Part shown: positions 1 to 8,591 of the stretch, in pieces
Position numbering within the stretch: the stretch's first letter is position 1
Layout of the letters: every line of letters begins with the position of its first letter
Assembly: GCF_000786205.1 (NCBI RefSeq)
Contig: NZ_JROH01000009.1
Location: 107,643-171,642 of the forward strand
Length of the DNA stretch: 64,000 bases
Reading direction: 5' to 3'
Source of the DNA: Sphingomonas sp. 37zxx
GTDB taxonomy: Bacteria; Pseudomonadota; Alphaproteobacteria; Sphingomonadales; Sphingomonadaceae
Notes under the pieces: model-generated
Seen by the model: only the letters and a program-made list of their open reading frames with translations
Databases searched by the model: none
What the model was told of the DNA's origin: nothing
Position numbers and translations under genes: made by a program

Positions 1-1
1 C

Positions 2-382
2 AAGGTGAATGGCGATGTGCGGGTCGATCCGTTCGCCGATCCGACGGTGAACATCTTCGCACTGACCGGCCTTGGCGACAGCGCGAACCTCACCGGCATC
101 TATGACCGCTACGGCATTTCGGCGCGCGTGGCGTATAACTGGCGTGCGAGCTACCTCACCGCCACCAACCAGGGCGGCAACCGCAACCCGCTGTTCACCG
201 ACGCCTTTGGCACCCTCGACGTCAACATCAGCTACGACCTGAACGACACGATCGCGGTAACGCTGGAAGGCATCAACCTGACCAGCGAAGTGGTTCGCAC
301 CTATGGCCGGACCGAGACCAACCTGGTCTTCGCGCAGGAACTGAAGCCCCGCTTCCTGCTGGGTGCCCGTTACCGCTTCTGA
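2..382 (+). CDS. TonB-dependent receptor, C-terminal end (5' part outside the window)
   Basis: This is the last 126 residues of an outer-membrane beta-barrel receptor; the reading frame is already open at the window edge, so the true start lies upstream. The visible part alternates polar and hydrophobic residues as barrel strands do. It contains the typical late-barrel phrase INLTSE and ends in ARYRF with a terminal phenylalanine, the usual outer-membrane insertion signal. Such receptors import large substrates using TonB energy. The next three genes (SapC, cupin-like, halogenase-like) commonly accompany one class of receptor in sphingomonads and Caulobacter, so it is probably the receptor of that locus. 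The substrate cannot be read from this fragment. Confidence 0.9.
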   Translation, partial: KVNGDVRVDPFADPTVNIFALTGLGDSANLTGIYDRYGISARVAYNWRASYLTATNQGGNRNPLFTDAFGTLDVNISYDLNDTIAVTLEGINLTSEVVRTYGRTETNLVFAQELKPRFLLGARYRF

Positions 383-411
383 TCGTCTTCCCGGCGATAC
401 CGTACAAAGCA

Positions 412-445
412 GGAAGGGCCGTTCGTCATGGACGGCCCTTTCCGT
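412..445 (+). terminator. Probable rho-independent terminator after the TonB receptor gene
   Basis: A nine-base-pair stem (AAGGGCCGT at 414-422 pairing with ACGGCCCTT at 432-440) with a nine-base loop is followed by a short run of T. It sits 30 bases after the receptor stop codon and before the SapC gene, so it may partly separate receptor expression from the downstream operon. Confidence 0.6.
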
Positions 446-503
446 TTGGACCCGGCCCCGACGATTGCTACCCTGTCGTACTTATGAAGGGCGTTTCGAC
501 CGC

Positions 504-1229
504 ATGAACCGCGTTCTGCTCAACAATGTCGATCATCACGATATGAAGGTCGCGATCCGAACCGGCGCTGCCTTTGGCGATTGCGTCAATCAATTGCCGG
601 TCTTTCCTTCCGAATTTCAGGAACTCCAGCGCGAATTCGCCATTGTCTTTCGCCGCAACCATGATGCGATCGACGCTTTCGCGCTGCTCGGCCTAGACCG
701 CGACGAAAACCTGTTCCTGGGCGAACATGGCTGGACCAGCCGCTATGTCCCGGCGGTGCAGCGGCGCGGCCCGTTCTCGATCGCACTGGCGCGGCCCGAT
801 GCCGACGGGGCACCCGCCAACCATGACTTGATGATCCATGTCGATCTGGACGACGACCGGGTCGGCGATCCCGCGGGCTTGCCGCTGTTTCGCGAACATG
901 GCGGCAATGCGCCATATCTCGATCAAACCGGCGCGGTGCTTCGCGTCATTTTCGAAGGGATGCAGACCGCGCACGCGGTCAATGCTGAGCTTGATGCAGC
1001 CGGGCTGCTCAAGCCGGTGACGATGCAAATCGCGCTGGACGACGAAACCCAATATGAATTGCCCAACCTGCTGACGGTCGACCCGCAAGCGCTGGCCGAG
1101 CTTTCGGGCGAGCCGCTCGAACGGCTGCACCGATCCGGGCTGCTGCATGCAGCGACCATGGCAGCCTGTTCGCTTGGCAACATCGAAGAGCTGATTACGC
1201 GCAAGAATCGGAAGCGGGCCGCAACGTGA
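504..1229 (+). CDS. SapC family protein
   Basis: A 241-residue protein of the SapC family (named after a Campylobacter S-layer locus; PF07277 by recognition). The start MNRVLLNNVDHHDMKV is chosen because family members begin with a similar asparagine/histidine-rich stretch; the frame stays open upstream but the extra residues look non-coding. The conserved centre reads FLGEHGWTSRYVPA, and no signal peptide or membrane segment is visible, so it is probably cytoplasmic. Its stop codon overlaps the GTG start of the cupin-like gene (GTGA), which indicates translational coupling. The biochemical role is unknown. It is typically found with TonB receptors, Cupin_8 proteins and halogenase-like flavoproteins in nutrient-uptake loci. 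Confidence 0.88.
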   Translation: MNRVLLNNVDHHDMKVAIRTGAAFGDCVNQLPVFPSEFQELQREFAIVFRRNHDAIDAFALLGLDRDENLFLGEHGWTSRYVPAVQRRGPFSIALARPDADGAPANHDLMIHVDLDDDRVGDPAGLPLFREHGGNAPYLDQTGAVLRVIFEGMQTAHAVNAELDAAGLLKPVTMQIALDDETQYELPNLLTVDPQALAELSGEPLERLHRSGLLHAATMAACSLGNIEELITRKNRKRAAT

Positions 1230-2257
1230 CACCGCCCATCACCAGCCGGCATGCGCGCGAGATTTCGGCCGACGATCCGGCGGCGGTGGATTTCGAAGCG
1301 CTGGTTGCAGCGGGGCAGCCGGTGGTGATCCGGGGTCTCGTCGCCGACTGGCCGATGGTGGCGGCAGGCCAAACCGGCGCGCAGGCGGCGGTCGATTACC
1401 TGCTGGGGTTCTACAATGGCCGCCCCGGCACCGGCTATACCGCCCGCCCGGCGCTGCAAGGGCGGTATTTCTACGACGACACGCTGACCGCGCTCGATTT
1501 CGAGCGCGAGCGCGTACAGCTCGACGCCTATCTCGCGCGCATCCTCGGCGCGCTGGGGGATGCAGACGCGCCATCCTTCTATGTCGGATCGACCGACCTC
1601 GACCAATATTTCCCCGGCTTCGGCGATGCCAACCCCCTGGCGCTGAACGGTCCCGCGTTCGAGCGGGCATTGCGCAGCATCTGGATCGGCAACCGCACCA
1701 CCGCGACCACGCATTACGACATGTCGAACAACATCGCCTGCGTCGCGGCAGGCCGTCGGCGCTTCACCTTATTCCCCCCCGATCAAGTGGCGAACCTCTA
1801 TCCCGGCCCGCTGGAGCCTACGCCCGGCGGCCAGGTCGTCTCGCTGGTCAACCTTGCCGATCCCGATCTCACCGCCTTTCCCAACTTCGCGATCGCGGCG
1901 CAGGCGGCGCAGATTGCCGAGCTCGAACCGGGCGATGCGGTCGTCTATCCGGCGCTATGGTGGCATCAGGTGGAAGCGCAGGACGATTTCAACATTCTGG
2001 TGAATTACTGGTGGAACGCCGCGCCCGCCTTCCTCGATCCGCCGATGACTGCGCTGCTGCACGCCATGCTCAGCCTGCGCGATCGGCCCCAGGCTGAAAA
2101 GGATGCGTGGGCGGCGATGTTCGATTATTATGTCTTTGGCCCCGCTGCCCGCCCGGCGGCGCATTTGCCATCGGCAGCGCAGGGGCCGCTTGCGCCACTC
2201 GACGACATGGGCGCGCGAAGGCTGCGCGCTGAACTCTTGCGGAGGCTGAACCGATGA
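1226..2257 (+). CDS. Cupin-like (Cupin_8 / JmjC-type) domain protein
   Basis: A 343-residue protein of the Cupin_8 group, relatives of JmjC and FIH iron(II)/2-oxoglutarate oxygenases. The iron-binding HxD motif is seen as THYDMSNN, and a later histidine lies in WWHQVEAQDDFNILVNYWW, as expected for the facial triad. The N-terminal phrase QPVVIRGLVADWPM is also typical of the family. A hydroxylase activity is therefore plausible but the substrate is unknown. The gene starts with GTG overlapping the SapC stop and ends in an ATGA overlap with the halogenase gene, so the three are surely co-translated. Confidence is high for the fold and low for the precise reaction. Confidence 0.9.
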   Translation: MTPPITSRHAREISADDPAAVDFEALVAAGQPVVIRGLVADWPMVAAGQTGAQAAVDYLLGFYNGRPGTGYTARPALQGRYFYDDTLTALDFERERVQLDAYLARILGALGDADAPSFYVGSTDLDQYFPGFGDANPLALNGPAFERALRSIWIGNRTTATTHYDMSNNIACVAAGRRRFTLFPPDQVANLYPGPLEPTPGGQVVSLVNLADPDLTAFPNFAIAAQAAQIAELEPGDAVVYPALWWHQVEAQDDFNILVNYWWNAAPAFLDPPMTALLHAMLSLRDRPQAEKDAWAAMFDYYVFGPAARPAAHLPSAAQGPLAPLDDMGARRLRAELLRRLNR

Positions 2258-3753
2258 AGCCGGTAAGACGTGTGGTAATTGCGGGCGGCGGCACCGCCGG
2301 CTGGCTGGCGGCAGCGCTGCTGACTCGGCAGATCGGTGCCGCGGTCGAGGTGACGCTGATCGAATCGGACGAAATCGGCACCGTCGGCGTCGGCGAATCG
2401 ACCATCCCCACCGTCCGCGCCTTTCATGCGCTGCTGGGGATCGACGAGCAGGATTTCGTCCGCGAAACCGGGGCGACGTTCAAACTGGGCATTTCGTTTG
2501 AAGGGTGGTCGCACCCCGATTCGCGCTACATCCATTCCTTCGGAACGCTGGGCACCTCGACCTGGATGGCCGATTTCCACCATTTCTGGCTGGAAGCCAG
2601 GGCGCAGGGCAATGTCGCCGACATCGGCGCCTATTGCCTGGAGCATGAAGCGGCGCGCGCCGAACGCTTCGCCGCCCGGCCCCATGCCGCGCTGAACTAT
2701 GCCTATCATTTCGACGCTGCTCGCTATGCCCGTTTCCTGCGCGAACGCTGCGAAGCCGATGGCCTGACCCGGATCGAGGGCCGGATCACCCGCGCCGAGC
2801 TGGACGCCGAAACCGGCAATATCGCCGCGGTGGTGATGGCCGATGGTTCGCGGATCGAAGGAGATTTGTTCATCGACTGCACCGGCTTTCGCGCGCTGCT
2901 GATCGGCGATGCGCTGGGCGTGCCCTATGAGGATTGGAGCCATTGGCTGCCGACCAACCGCGCGCTTGCGGTACAGACCGCCGCGACCGGCCCTGCCCTG
3001 CCCTATACCCGCGCCAGCGCGCATGACGCCGGATGGCAATGGCGGATTCCGCTGCAACACCGTGTCGGCAACGGCATCGTCTATTGCAGCGACTATCTGT
3101 CCGACGATGCAGCGCAAGACCGGCTGCTGCGCGCGGTGCAGGGCAAGGTGCTGACCGAACCGCGGCTGATCCGTTTCCAGACCGGCCGCCGTGCGCGGGC
3201 GTGGGAGCGCAATTGCGTCGGGCTGAGCCTGGCGGGCGGCTTCGTCGAGCCGCTCGAATCGACCAGCATCCACCTGATCATGATCACCCTCACCCGGCTG
3301 TTACAGCTATTCCCATTCGACGGCGTCAGCCCGGCGGCGGCGGCACGATTCAACGACATGTCGCGCCGCGAGATCGAAGGGGTGCGCGACTTCATCGTGT
3401 TGCATTACCACCTCAACCAGCGCGACGAACCGTTCTGGCGCGCGCACCGCGAAGCGTCGCTGCCCGACAGCCTGGCCGAGCGGATCGACCTGTTCCGCCA
3501 GAGCGCCCAGGCATTTCAGGCCAGCGATGAATTATTCACCGTCACCTCCTGGGTGCAGGTGATGCTGGGCCAGGAACTGCAACCCGCCGCGCACAACCGG
3601 CTGGCGATGCTGATGCCGCCGGGCCGGCTGAAGGAGGTGCTGGGCAATCTGGCGGCGCAAGTGACCGCCGGCGTGGAAAAGCTGCCCTCGCACCAATCCT
3701 TCGTCGATCAATTGGTCGCACTCGAACCAGTGCCGCTGCGCGCCCGCGCCTGA
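2254..3753 (+). CDS. Tryptophan 7-halogenase family FAD-dependent protein
   Basis: A 499-residue flavoprotein of the tryptophan halogenase family. The N-terminal dinucleotide-binding motif AGGGTAGW spans residues 10-17. The lysine equivalent to the catalytic Lys79 of PrnA is present at residue 77 in TFKLGI. The halogenase signature WxWxIP is intact at residues 261-266 (WQWRIP). These residues support a competent flavin halogenase fold that would convert FADH2, oxygen and halide into a halogenating species. No flavin reductase gene is nearby, and in sphingomonads these proteins belong to TonB receptor/SapC loci rather than antibiotic clusters, so the real substrate is open. The start overlaps the upstream stop (ATGA). 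Confidence 0.9.
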   Translation: MKPVRRVVIAGGGTAGWLAAALLTRQIGAAVEVTLIESDEIGTVGVGESTIPTVRAFHALLGIDEQDFVRETGATFKLGISFEGWSHPDSRYIHSFGTLGTSTWMADFHHFWLEARAQGNVADIGAYCLEHEAARAERFAARPHAALNYAYHFDAARYARFLRERCEADGLTRIEGRITRAELDAETGNIAAVVMADGSRIEGDLFIDCTGFRALLIGDALGVPYEDWSHWLPTNRALAVQTAATGPALPYTRASAHDAGWQWRIPLQHRVGNGIVYCSDYLSDDAAQDRLLRAVQGKVLTEPRLIRFQTGRRARAWERNCVGLSLAGGFVEPLESTSIHLIMITLTRLLQLFPFDGVSPAAAARFNDMSRREIEGVRDFIVLHYHLNQRDEPFWRAHREASLPDSLAERIDLFRQSAQAFQASDELFTVTSWVQVMLGQELQPAAHNRLAMLMPPGRLKEVLGNLAAQVTAGVEKLPSHQSFVDQLVALEPVPLRARA

Positions 3754-3774
3754 TGGCCGGTACCCGTCCGGCGA

Positions 3775-4410
3775 TCAGCTTTCGTAATGCGCGGTCGTCT
3801 TGGCGGCGAGTTCCTCGGCGGTGACGCCCGGTGCCATTTCGACCAGCCGGAACGCGCTGGCATGGTCGGGCCGCTGGAACACCGCCAGGTCGGTGATGAT
3901 CATGTCGACCACGTTGCGTCCAGTCAGCGGCAGCGTGCAGGCCGGGATGAACTTGGGATCGCCGTTCTTTGACGTGTGCTCCATCACCACGATGATCTTT
4001 TTCACCCCGGCGACCAGATCCATCGCGCCGCCCATCCCCTTGATCATCTTGCCGGGGATCATCCAATTGGCGATGTCGCCATTTTCGGCGACTTCCATCG
4101 CGCCGAGCACGGTCAGGTCGATATGCCCGCCGCGAATCATCGCAAAGCTATCGGCGCTAGAGAAATACACCGATTGCGGCAGCTCGCTGATCGTCTGCTT
4201 GCCCGCATTGATCAGATCGGGGTCTTCCTCGCCGGCATAAGGAAACGGGCCGATGCCGAGCATCCCGTTTTCCGACTGCAGCGTCACCTCGACACCATCG
4301 GGAATATGATTGGCGACCAGCGTCGGGATGCCGATGCCCAGGTTCACATAGAAACCGTCCTGCAATTCCTTGGCGGCGCGCGCCGCCATCTCGTCACGAG
4401 TCCAGGGCAT
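3775..4410 (-). CDS. scoB: 3-oxoacid CoA-transferase subunit B
   Basis: A 211-residue beta subunit of a family I CoA-transferase, transferring CoA from succinyl-CoA to acetoacetate (or a related 3-oxoacid). The catalytic glutamate is E47 in the motif [10 protein letters not shown], and the glycine-rich loop NLGIGIPT lies at residues 23-30. MPWTRDEM is the start because homologues begin there; its ATG overlaps the TAA of the upstream membrane protein gene. Unusually, the alpha subunit gene is not adjacent but lies two genes upstream (5788-6495). The two remain in one overlapping transcription unit. It could use acetoacetate from leucine degradation, which is encoded elsewhere in the window. 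Confidence 0.93.
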   Translation of the reverse strand: MPWTRDEMAARAAKELQDGFYVNLGIGIPTLVANHIPDGVEVTLQSENGMLGIGPFPYAGEEDPDLINAGKQTISELPQSVYFSSADSFAMIRGGHIDLTVLGAMEVAENGDIANWMIPGKMIKGMGGAMDLVAGVKKIIVVMEHTSKNGDPKFIPACTLPLTGRNVVDMIITDLAVFQRPDHASAFRLVEMAPGVTAEELAAKTTAHYES

Positions 4411-4880
4411 TACAACGCTTCCTTTTGCGAGAGAATCGGCTTTGGTTTGAGGGCTGGCCACACCAGCCAAGTGCCCACCGCGTGAACGAGGCCATAAACG
4501 AGGACAATGAGCGAGGACCAGATGTTGAATGCGGTGCGTGCGTGCGGTTCGATCATGATCGGAACGATCAACAGCCCTCGCGCCAGATAAATGCCGCTGA
4601 TCAACACCAGCGCGGTGCGCATCAACGGCAGTTTCGGAAAGCGATCGGCACCCGCAAAGGCGTAGAGTGCCCAGACCGAAAGCACCGCGGCGATTCCGAT
4701 CGTCATCAGCATGGGCTGCCACAGGCCGCGTTCGTCCATGCGCGCCATCCCTTCACCAGCACCGAAGAAACGATACCAGTCCGGCCCGCCGATGATCACC
4801 CCGATATGCAGCAGGGCCGCAATCAAGCTCAGGCAACCGCCAACCATCAACCAGCTTTTGCCCTGCCCAAGGCGCGTCAC
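4410..4880 (-). CDS. Small integral membrane protein, unknown function
   Basis: A 156-residue protein with four predicted membrane helices (about residues 10-30, 58-76, 84-106 and 120-142) and a conserved-looking first loop containing [19 protein letters not shown] do not recognise a named family with certainty; small four-helix proteins of this sort are common in sphingomonads. It overlaps the phosphatase gene before it by four bases (ATGA) and the CoA-transferase B start after it by one base (TAATG). It is therefore translated as part of an operon that splits the two CoA-transferase subunits. Nothing in the sequence shows a link to the transferase reaction. Confidence 0.75.
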   Translation of the reverse strand: MTRLGQGKSWLMVGGCLSLIAALLHIGVIIGGPDWYRFFGAGEGMARMDERGLWQPMLMTIGIAAVLSVWALYAFAGADRFPKLPLMRTALVLISGIYLARGLLIVPIMIEPHARTAFNIWSSLIVLVYGLVHAVGTWLVWPALKPKPILSQKEAL

Positions 4881-5791
4881 GGCTGCGGTTCCCAGCGCGT
4901 TTCGGGCGGGTAAACATCGTCAAAATCGCCCCGGATGGAGGGGCCATAGACCGGGTTGGCGAACAGGAACCAGCCATTGCCCCACAGGCCATCATAGGGT
5001 GCGCCCATGGCCATCGCTCGGCGTTGCAGCGGCGGCAATTCGGGCTTGTTGAAGCCGTTGCGGAAATCGCCAAGCTGGTCCCCCGCCATCGCCACGACAC
5101 ACCAGCGCGCAGCGATCGTGGCGCGGCGCAAGTCCTTGCTCGAACCGCTCGCGTCATCGCCCATCAGGAACAAGGTTTCGCCATGCTTGAAATCACCAAG
5201 CCCTGCTGCCGAAAGGGTCTGCTCGCTATTCGCCGCGTTGGCGGCATCGCGATTCGTGTTGGCGATCAGCGTGATCCCAGCGGCACGCAGGGCGGCCAAG
5301 GCCTCTACCGCGCCCGGCATCACTACTGCCTTGCCGGTGCCGGTTTTTTCCCAGTCGTCCCAGGTCTTGGCGTCGAACTGTGCCCCCTTCAGCGCGAACC
5401 AGCGCATTGGGCCGATATTCCAGATCAGCGTCTCGTCCGCATCGAACACCGCCGCGAGGGGTTTGTCGCCGCACGCAACAGGCTTCCCGGTCGCCTCATC
5501 GATAATCACGCTATCAACAGGCCGCACCTTTGCCTTGGCGAGCGCATATGTCGTCAACGCATGATAGGTCTGCTGAACCGCGATTGCCCCTTCGGCTGAA
5601 CTATATAGCCATTGCTGGCCCATCGGTACCGACGGCGCTGCAATGGGCGCAGGGACCAGCGATCGCTGATTCATCGAGCAGGCAGACAACGCAACCAACG
5701 CGGCGATCGCCACGACAGGCTTGCTTCGGCCTCGGCCTAGCCTCAGCCACCCCTTTCGCCTGTAAGAGGGGACGAGGCTGGCAGAAATCAC
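4877..5791 (-). CDS. HAD-superfamily acid phosphatase, lipoprotein e(P4)/class B type
   Basis: A 304-residue secreted phosphatase. The N terminus has a basic stretch ([14 protein letters not shown]), a hydrophobic core and a lipobox LSAC with the lipidated cysteine at residue 38, so it should be an envelope lipoprotein. The HAD nucleophile motif [11 protein letters not shown] gives Asp117 and the acid/base Asp119; a later TNRD is motif II. The architecture matches the e(P4)/acid phosphatase B group, which dephosphorylates nucleotides and other monoesters outside the cytoplasm. The start overlaps the stop of CoA-transferase subunit A by four bases and its end overlaps the membrane protein gene. 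Its presence between CoA-transferase subunits has no obvious metabolic explanation. Confidence 0.87.
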   Translation of the reverse strand: MISASLVPSYRRKGWLRLGRGRSKPVVAIAALVALSACSMNQRSLVPAPIAAPSVPMGQQWLYSSAEGAIAVQQTYHALTTYALAKAKVRPVDSVIIDEATGKPVACGDKPLAAVFDADETLIWNIGPMRWFALKGAQFDAKTWDDWEKTGTGKAVVMPGAVEALAALRAAGITLIANTNRDAANAANSEQTLSAAGLGDFKHGETLFLMGDDASGSSKDLRRATIAARWCVVAMAGDQLGDFRNGFNKPELPPLQRRAMAMGAPYDGLWGNGWFLFANPVYGPSIRGDFDDVYPPETRWEPQP

Positions 5792-6495
5792 GCGACAGTC
5801 CGCTCGCGCACCGTCCGAAACTCGATCTTCTTGTCATACGGCGCGCCGACGATCATCCGCTTCACATAAATGCCTGGCAGATGCACCGCATCAGAATCGA
5901 GCGCGCCGACCGGCACCACTTCTTCGACTTCGGCAACGCAGATCCGCCCGGCGGTCGCCATCGGCTGGTTGAAGTTGCGGGCGGTCTTGCGGAAGATCAA
6001 ATTGCCCGCTTCATCGGCCTTCCAGCCCTTGATGATGGCAAGGTCGGCACGGATGCCGCGTTCGAGAATATATTCCTCGCCGTCGAAGATCATCGTCTCC
6101 TTGCCCTCGGCCACCTTGGTGCCGACTCCGGTCTTGGTATAGAAACCCGGTATCCCCGCCCCGCCGGCGCGGCAGCGTTCGGCCAGCGTCCCCTGCGGGC
6201 TGAACTCGACTTCCAGCTCGCCCGACAGATATTGCCGTTCAAATTCCTTGTTCTCGCCGACATAGGACGAGATCATCTTCTTGACCTGGCGGGTGCGAAG
6301 CAGCTTGCCCAATCCTTCGCCATCAATACCGGCATTGTTGCTGGCGATCGTCAAATCCTTGACCCCCGATGCCTGAATCGCATCGATCAGCCGTTCGGGG
6401 ATACCGCACAGGCCAAACCCGCCGGCGCAGATCGTCATGCCATCATGGAGCAGCCCGTCGAGCGCGGCGGCGGCATCGGGATAGAGTTTCTTCAT
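5788..6495 (-). CDS. scoA: 3-oxoacid CoA-transferase subunit A
   Basis: A 235-residue alpha subunit of the same family I CoA-transferase as the protein at 3775-4410. The characteristic N-terminal phrase [16 protein letters not shown] (residues 25-40) and the motif [15 protein letters not shown] are present. Length and full alignment to the ScoA/PcaI/AtoD group leave little doubt about the family. Substrate specificity (acetoacetate versus 3-oxoadipate) cannot be fixed from sequence alone; no beta-ketoadipate genes are in the window, which favours acetoacetate. It is the first gene of a four-gene minus-strand operon and its TGA overlaps the phosphatase start. Confidence 0.93.
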   Translation of the reverse strand: MKKLYPDAAAALDGLLHDGMTICAGGFGLCGIPERLIDAIQASGVKDLTIASNNAGIDGEGLGKLLRTRQVKKMISSYVGENKEFERQYLSGELEVEFSPQGTLAERCRAGGAGIPGFYTKTGVGTKVAEGKETMIFDGEEYILERGIRADLAIIKGWKADEAGNLIFRKTARNFNQPMATAGRICVAEVEEVVPVGALDSDAVHLPGIYVKRMIVGAPYDKKIEFRTVRERTVA

Positions 6496-6605
6496 CGGGC
6501 AAGTCTCCTATGCCATCGGCACTAGCGATTCCGGGGTCCGGGGGTCAAGCAACCACGCTCGACTTGCGCGTCCGCATGCGGGTAGGACGGCGCAGGAGAT
6601 TGACC

Positions 6606-8255
6606 ATGACCAAGCGTAGCGGCGGGCGTATCCTTGTCGATAATCTGGTGGCGCAGGGATGCGACCGGCTGTTCCAGGTGCCCGGCGAAAGCTTCCTGGC
6701 GGTGCTCGACGCATTGGTCGACGTTCCCGCGATCGAGGTCGTGACTTGCCGGCAAGAGGGCGGCGCTGCGTTCATGGCCTGCGCCGACGGGGCGATGACG
6801 CAGCGGCCGGGGGTGTGCTTCGTCACCCGTGGCCCCGGCGCGACCAATGCCAGCATCGGCGTTCATGTCGCGATGCAGGATTCGCAGCCGATGCTGTTGT
6901 TCATCGGCGACGTCGATCGCGGCATGCGCGACCGCGAGGGTTTTCAGGAAGTCGATTTTCCCGCGATGTTCGCGCCGCTCGCGAAATGGGCGACTCGGAT
7001 CGAGGATGCGGCGCGAATCCCCGAATATGTCGCGCGCGCCTGGAATACCGCGATCAGCGGCCGCCCCGGCCCGGTGGTGATCGCGCTGCCCGAGGATATG
7101 CTGTGCGATATGGTCGAGGCAGTCGATCGCCCCAGGATCGAACGGGTCTGGCAAGCCGCCAATCCCGACGACATTGATACCGCCTTGAAGCTGCTGCGAG
7201 CGGCGGAGCGCCCCGTGGCGATCGTCGGCGGCGCGGGGTGGGACAGGGCGACCACCGGGGCATTCGATTGCTTCGCGCGCAACTGGGGCATCCCGGTCGC
7301 GGGCGCGTTCCGCCGGCAGGATGCGATTCCGAACTGGTCGAAGGCTTGGGCGGGCAATCTGGGCTATGGCCCCAATCCCAAGCTGGTCGAGCGGATCAAG
7401 GCCGCCGATGTGGTCCTGGTCCTCGGGGCTCGGCTCGGTGAGGCGACGACCGACGGCTATACGCTGATCACCCCCGATCATCCGGGCCAGAAGCTGATCC
7501 ACGTCCACCCCGATCCGGCGGAACTCAACCGGGTCTATCGCGCCGACGTGGCGGTCTGTTCGGACACCTTTTCATTCGCCAACGCGCTGGCGTGCGCCGA
7601 CTATCCGCCGTCGCCGCATCCCAGCGGGGCCGAGGCGCACGCCCAATGGCGCGAATGGTCGACGCCCAAGCCGCGCGACGGCGTGGCGCTAGACCTTGGC
7701 CTGTGCGTCGCGGCGATGCGCGAGGCGCTGCCGGCGGATACGATCATCTGCAACGGTGCCGGCAATTTCGCCGGCTGGTGGCACCGCTATTGGCATTACG
7801 GTCTTCAGCCCTCGCAACTCGCGCCGACCGCCGGCGCGATGGGCTATGGCGTCCCCGCCGCGATCGCTGCGGCCCTGCGCGCACCCGACCGCATGGTCGT
7901 GGCACTGGCGGGCGATGGCGATTTCCTGATGAACGGTCAGGAACTGGCAACCGCCGTCCAGCACGGTGCCGAGATGCTGGTGCTGGTGATCGACAATAGC
8001 GGCTATGGTACGATCCGCATGCACCAGGAGCGTGAATTTCCGGGCCGGGTGAGCGCCACGCGCCTTGCCAACCCCGATTTCGCGGCTCTGGCGCGCGCCT
8101 ATGGCTGCTGGTCCGAAACCGTCGAGCGCACCGAAGATTTCGCCCCTGCGCTTGCCCGCGCCCAGGAACAGCGCGGCGTGCGGCTGCTGCACCTGCGCAC
8201 CGACATCGAAGTCATCAATCCCGGCACGACGATCAGCGCGATCCGCGCCCGCTGA
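6606..8255 (+). CDS. Thiamine diphosphate-dependent enzyme, acetolactate synthase-like
   Basis: A 549-residue ThDP enzyme with the three-domain layout of acetolactate synthase and its relatives. The cofactor-activating glutamate is E51 in CRQEGGAAFMA. The metal/ThDP motif begins with GDGDFLMN near residue 436, and the central FAD/ADP-like domain contains VLVLGARLGE. The start at 6606 gives the typical MTKRSGGRILVDNLVAQG N terminus. No small regulatory subunit gene follows, as it would for a biosynthetic IlvB-IlvN pair, so this is more likely a stand-alone catabolic carboligase or decarboxylase. The gene is single and faces away from scoA. Substrate is unassigned. Confidence 0.88.
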   Translation: MTKRSGGRILVDNLVAQGCDRLFQVPGESFLAVLDALVDVPAIEVVTCRQEGGAAFMACADGAMTQRPGVCFVTRGPGATNASIGVHVAMQDSQPMLLFIGDVDRGMRDREGFQEVDFPAMFAPLAKWATRIEDAARIPEYVARAWNTAISGRPGPVVIALPEDMLCDMVEAVDRPRIERVWQAANPDDIDTALKLLRAAERPVAIVGGAGWDRATTGAFDCFARNWGIPVAGAFRRQDAIPNWSKAWAGNLGYGPNPKLVERIKAADVVLVLGARLGEATTDGYTLITPDHPGQKLIHVHPDPAELNRVYRADVAVCSDTFSFANALACADYPPSPHPSGAEAHAQWREWSTPKPRDGVALDLGLCVAAMREALPADTIICNGAGNFAGWWHRYWHYGLQPSQLAPTAGAMGYGVPAAIAAALRAPDRMVVALAGDGDFLMNGQELATAVQHGAEMLVLVIDNSGYGTIRMHQEREFPGRVSATRLANPDFAALARAYGCWSETVERTEDFAPALARAQEQRGVRLLHLRTDIEVINPGTTISAIRAR

Positions 8256-8263
8256 CGCCCATG

Positions 8264-8294
8264 AAAAAGGCCGCCCCAGTTTCCCGGAGCGGCC
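8264..8294 (-). terminator. Rho-independent terminator for the CsbD gene
   Basis: Read on the minus strand, the stem GGCCGCTCC / GGGGCGGCC (one weak pair) with the loop GGGAAACT is followed directly by TTTTT. It lies 36 bases after the CsbD stop codon and 9 bases after the stop of the ThDP enzyme gene on the other strand, so it may serve both converging genes. Confidence 0.75.
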
Positions 8295-8329
8295 CAATCA
8301 CTTTGCGCTACCCAAAGCAACGCTACAGG

Positions 8330-8500
8330 TCAGATGTCGTCGCCGAGCGCGCCCTTGACCTTGCCTGCAGTCTGTTGAAGCTTGCCCTTGGCTTCCTGCG
8401 CTTCGCCTTCGGCGCGCGTCTCAGGATTGTCGGACCTCTGCTTCATCTCGCCAATGGCTTCGTTTACGTTGCCTTTGACCTTGTCTACGAATTCACCCAT
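8330..8500 (-). CDS. CsbD family stress protein
   Basis: A 56-residue, highly charged protein of the CsbD family. It shows the family pattern MGEFVDKVKGNVNEAIGEMK followed by a second repeat-like half, KGKLQQTAGKVKGALGD. Members are abundant general-stress proteins of unknown biochemical role and form a small helical bundle. The ATG at 8500 is preferred because GGAGAAG lies about seven bases upstream; five extra in-frame codons upstream look like leader. A strong terminator follows, so it is probably monocistronic, as usual for stress-induced CsbD genes. Confidence 0.88.
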   Translation of the reverse strand: MGEFVDKVKGNVNEAIGEMKQRSDNPETRAEGEAQEAKGKLQQTAGKVKGALGDDI

Positions 8501-8591
8501 GCGGCTTCTCCTCAATCATGTGCGACAATGATGCGGGTCATCATTGCTTTCGCTTACAGGGAGAACGGCCTGGGGTAGACTTGGTTCCGAA

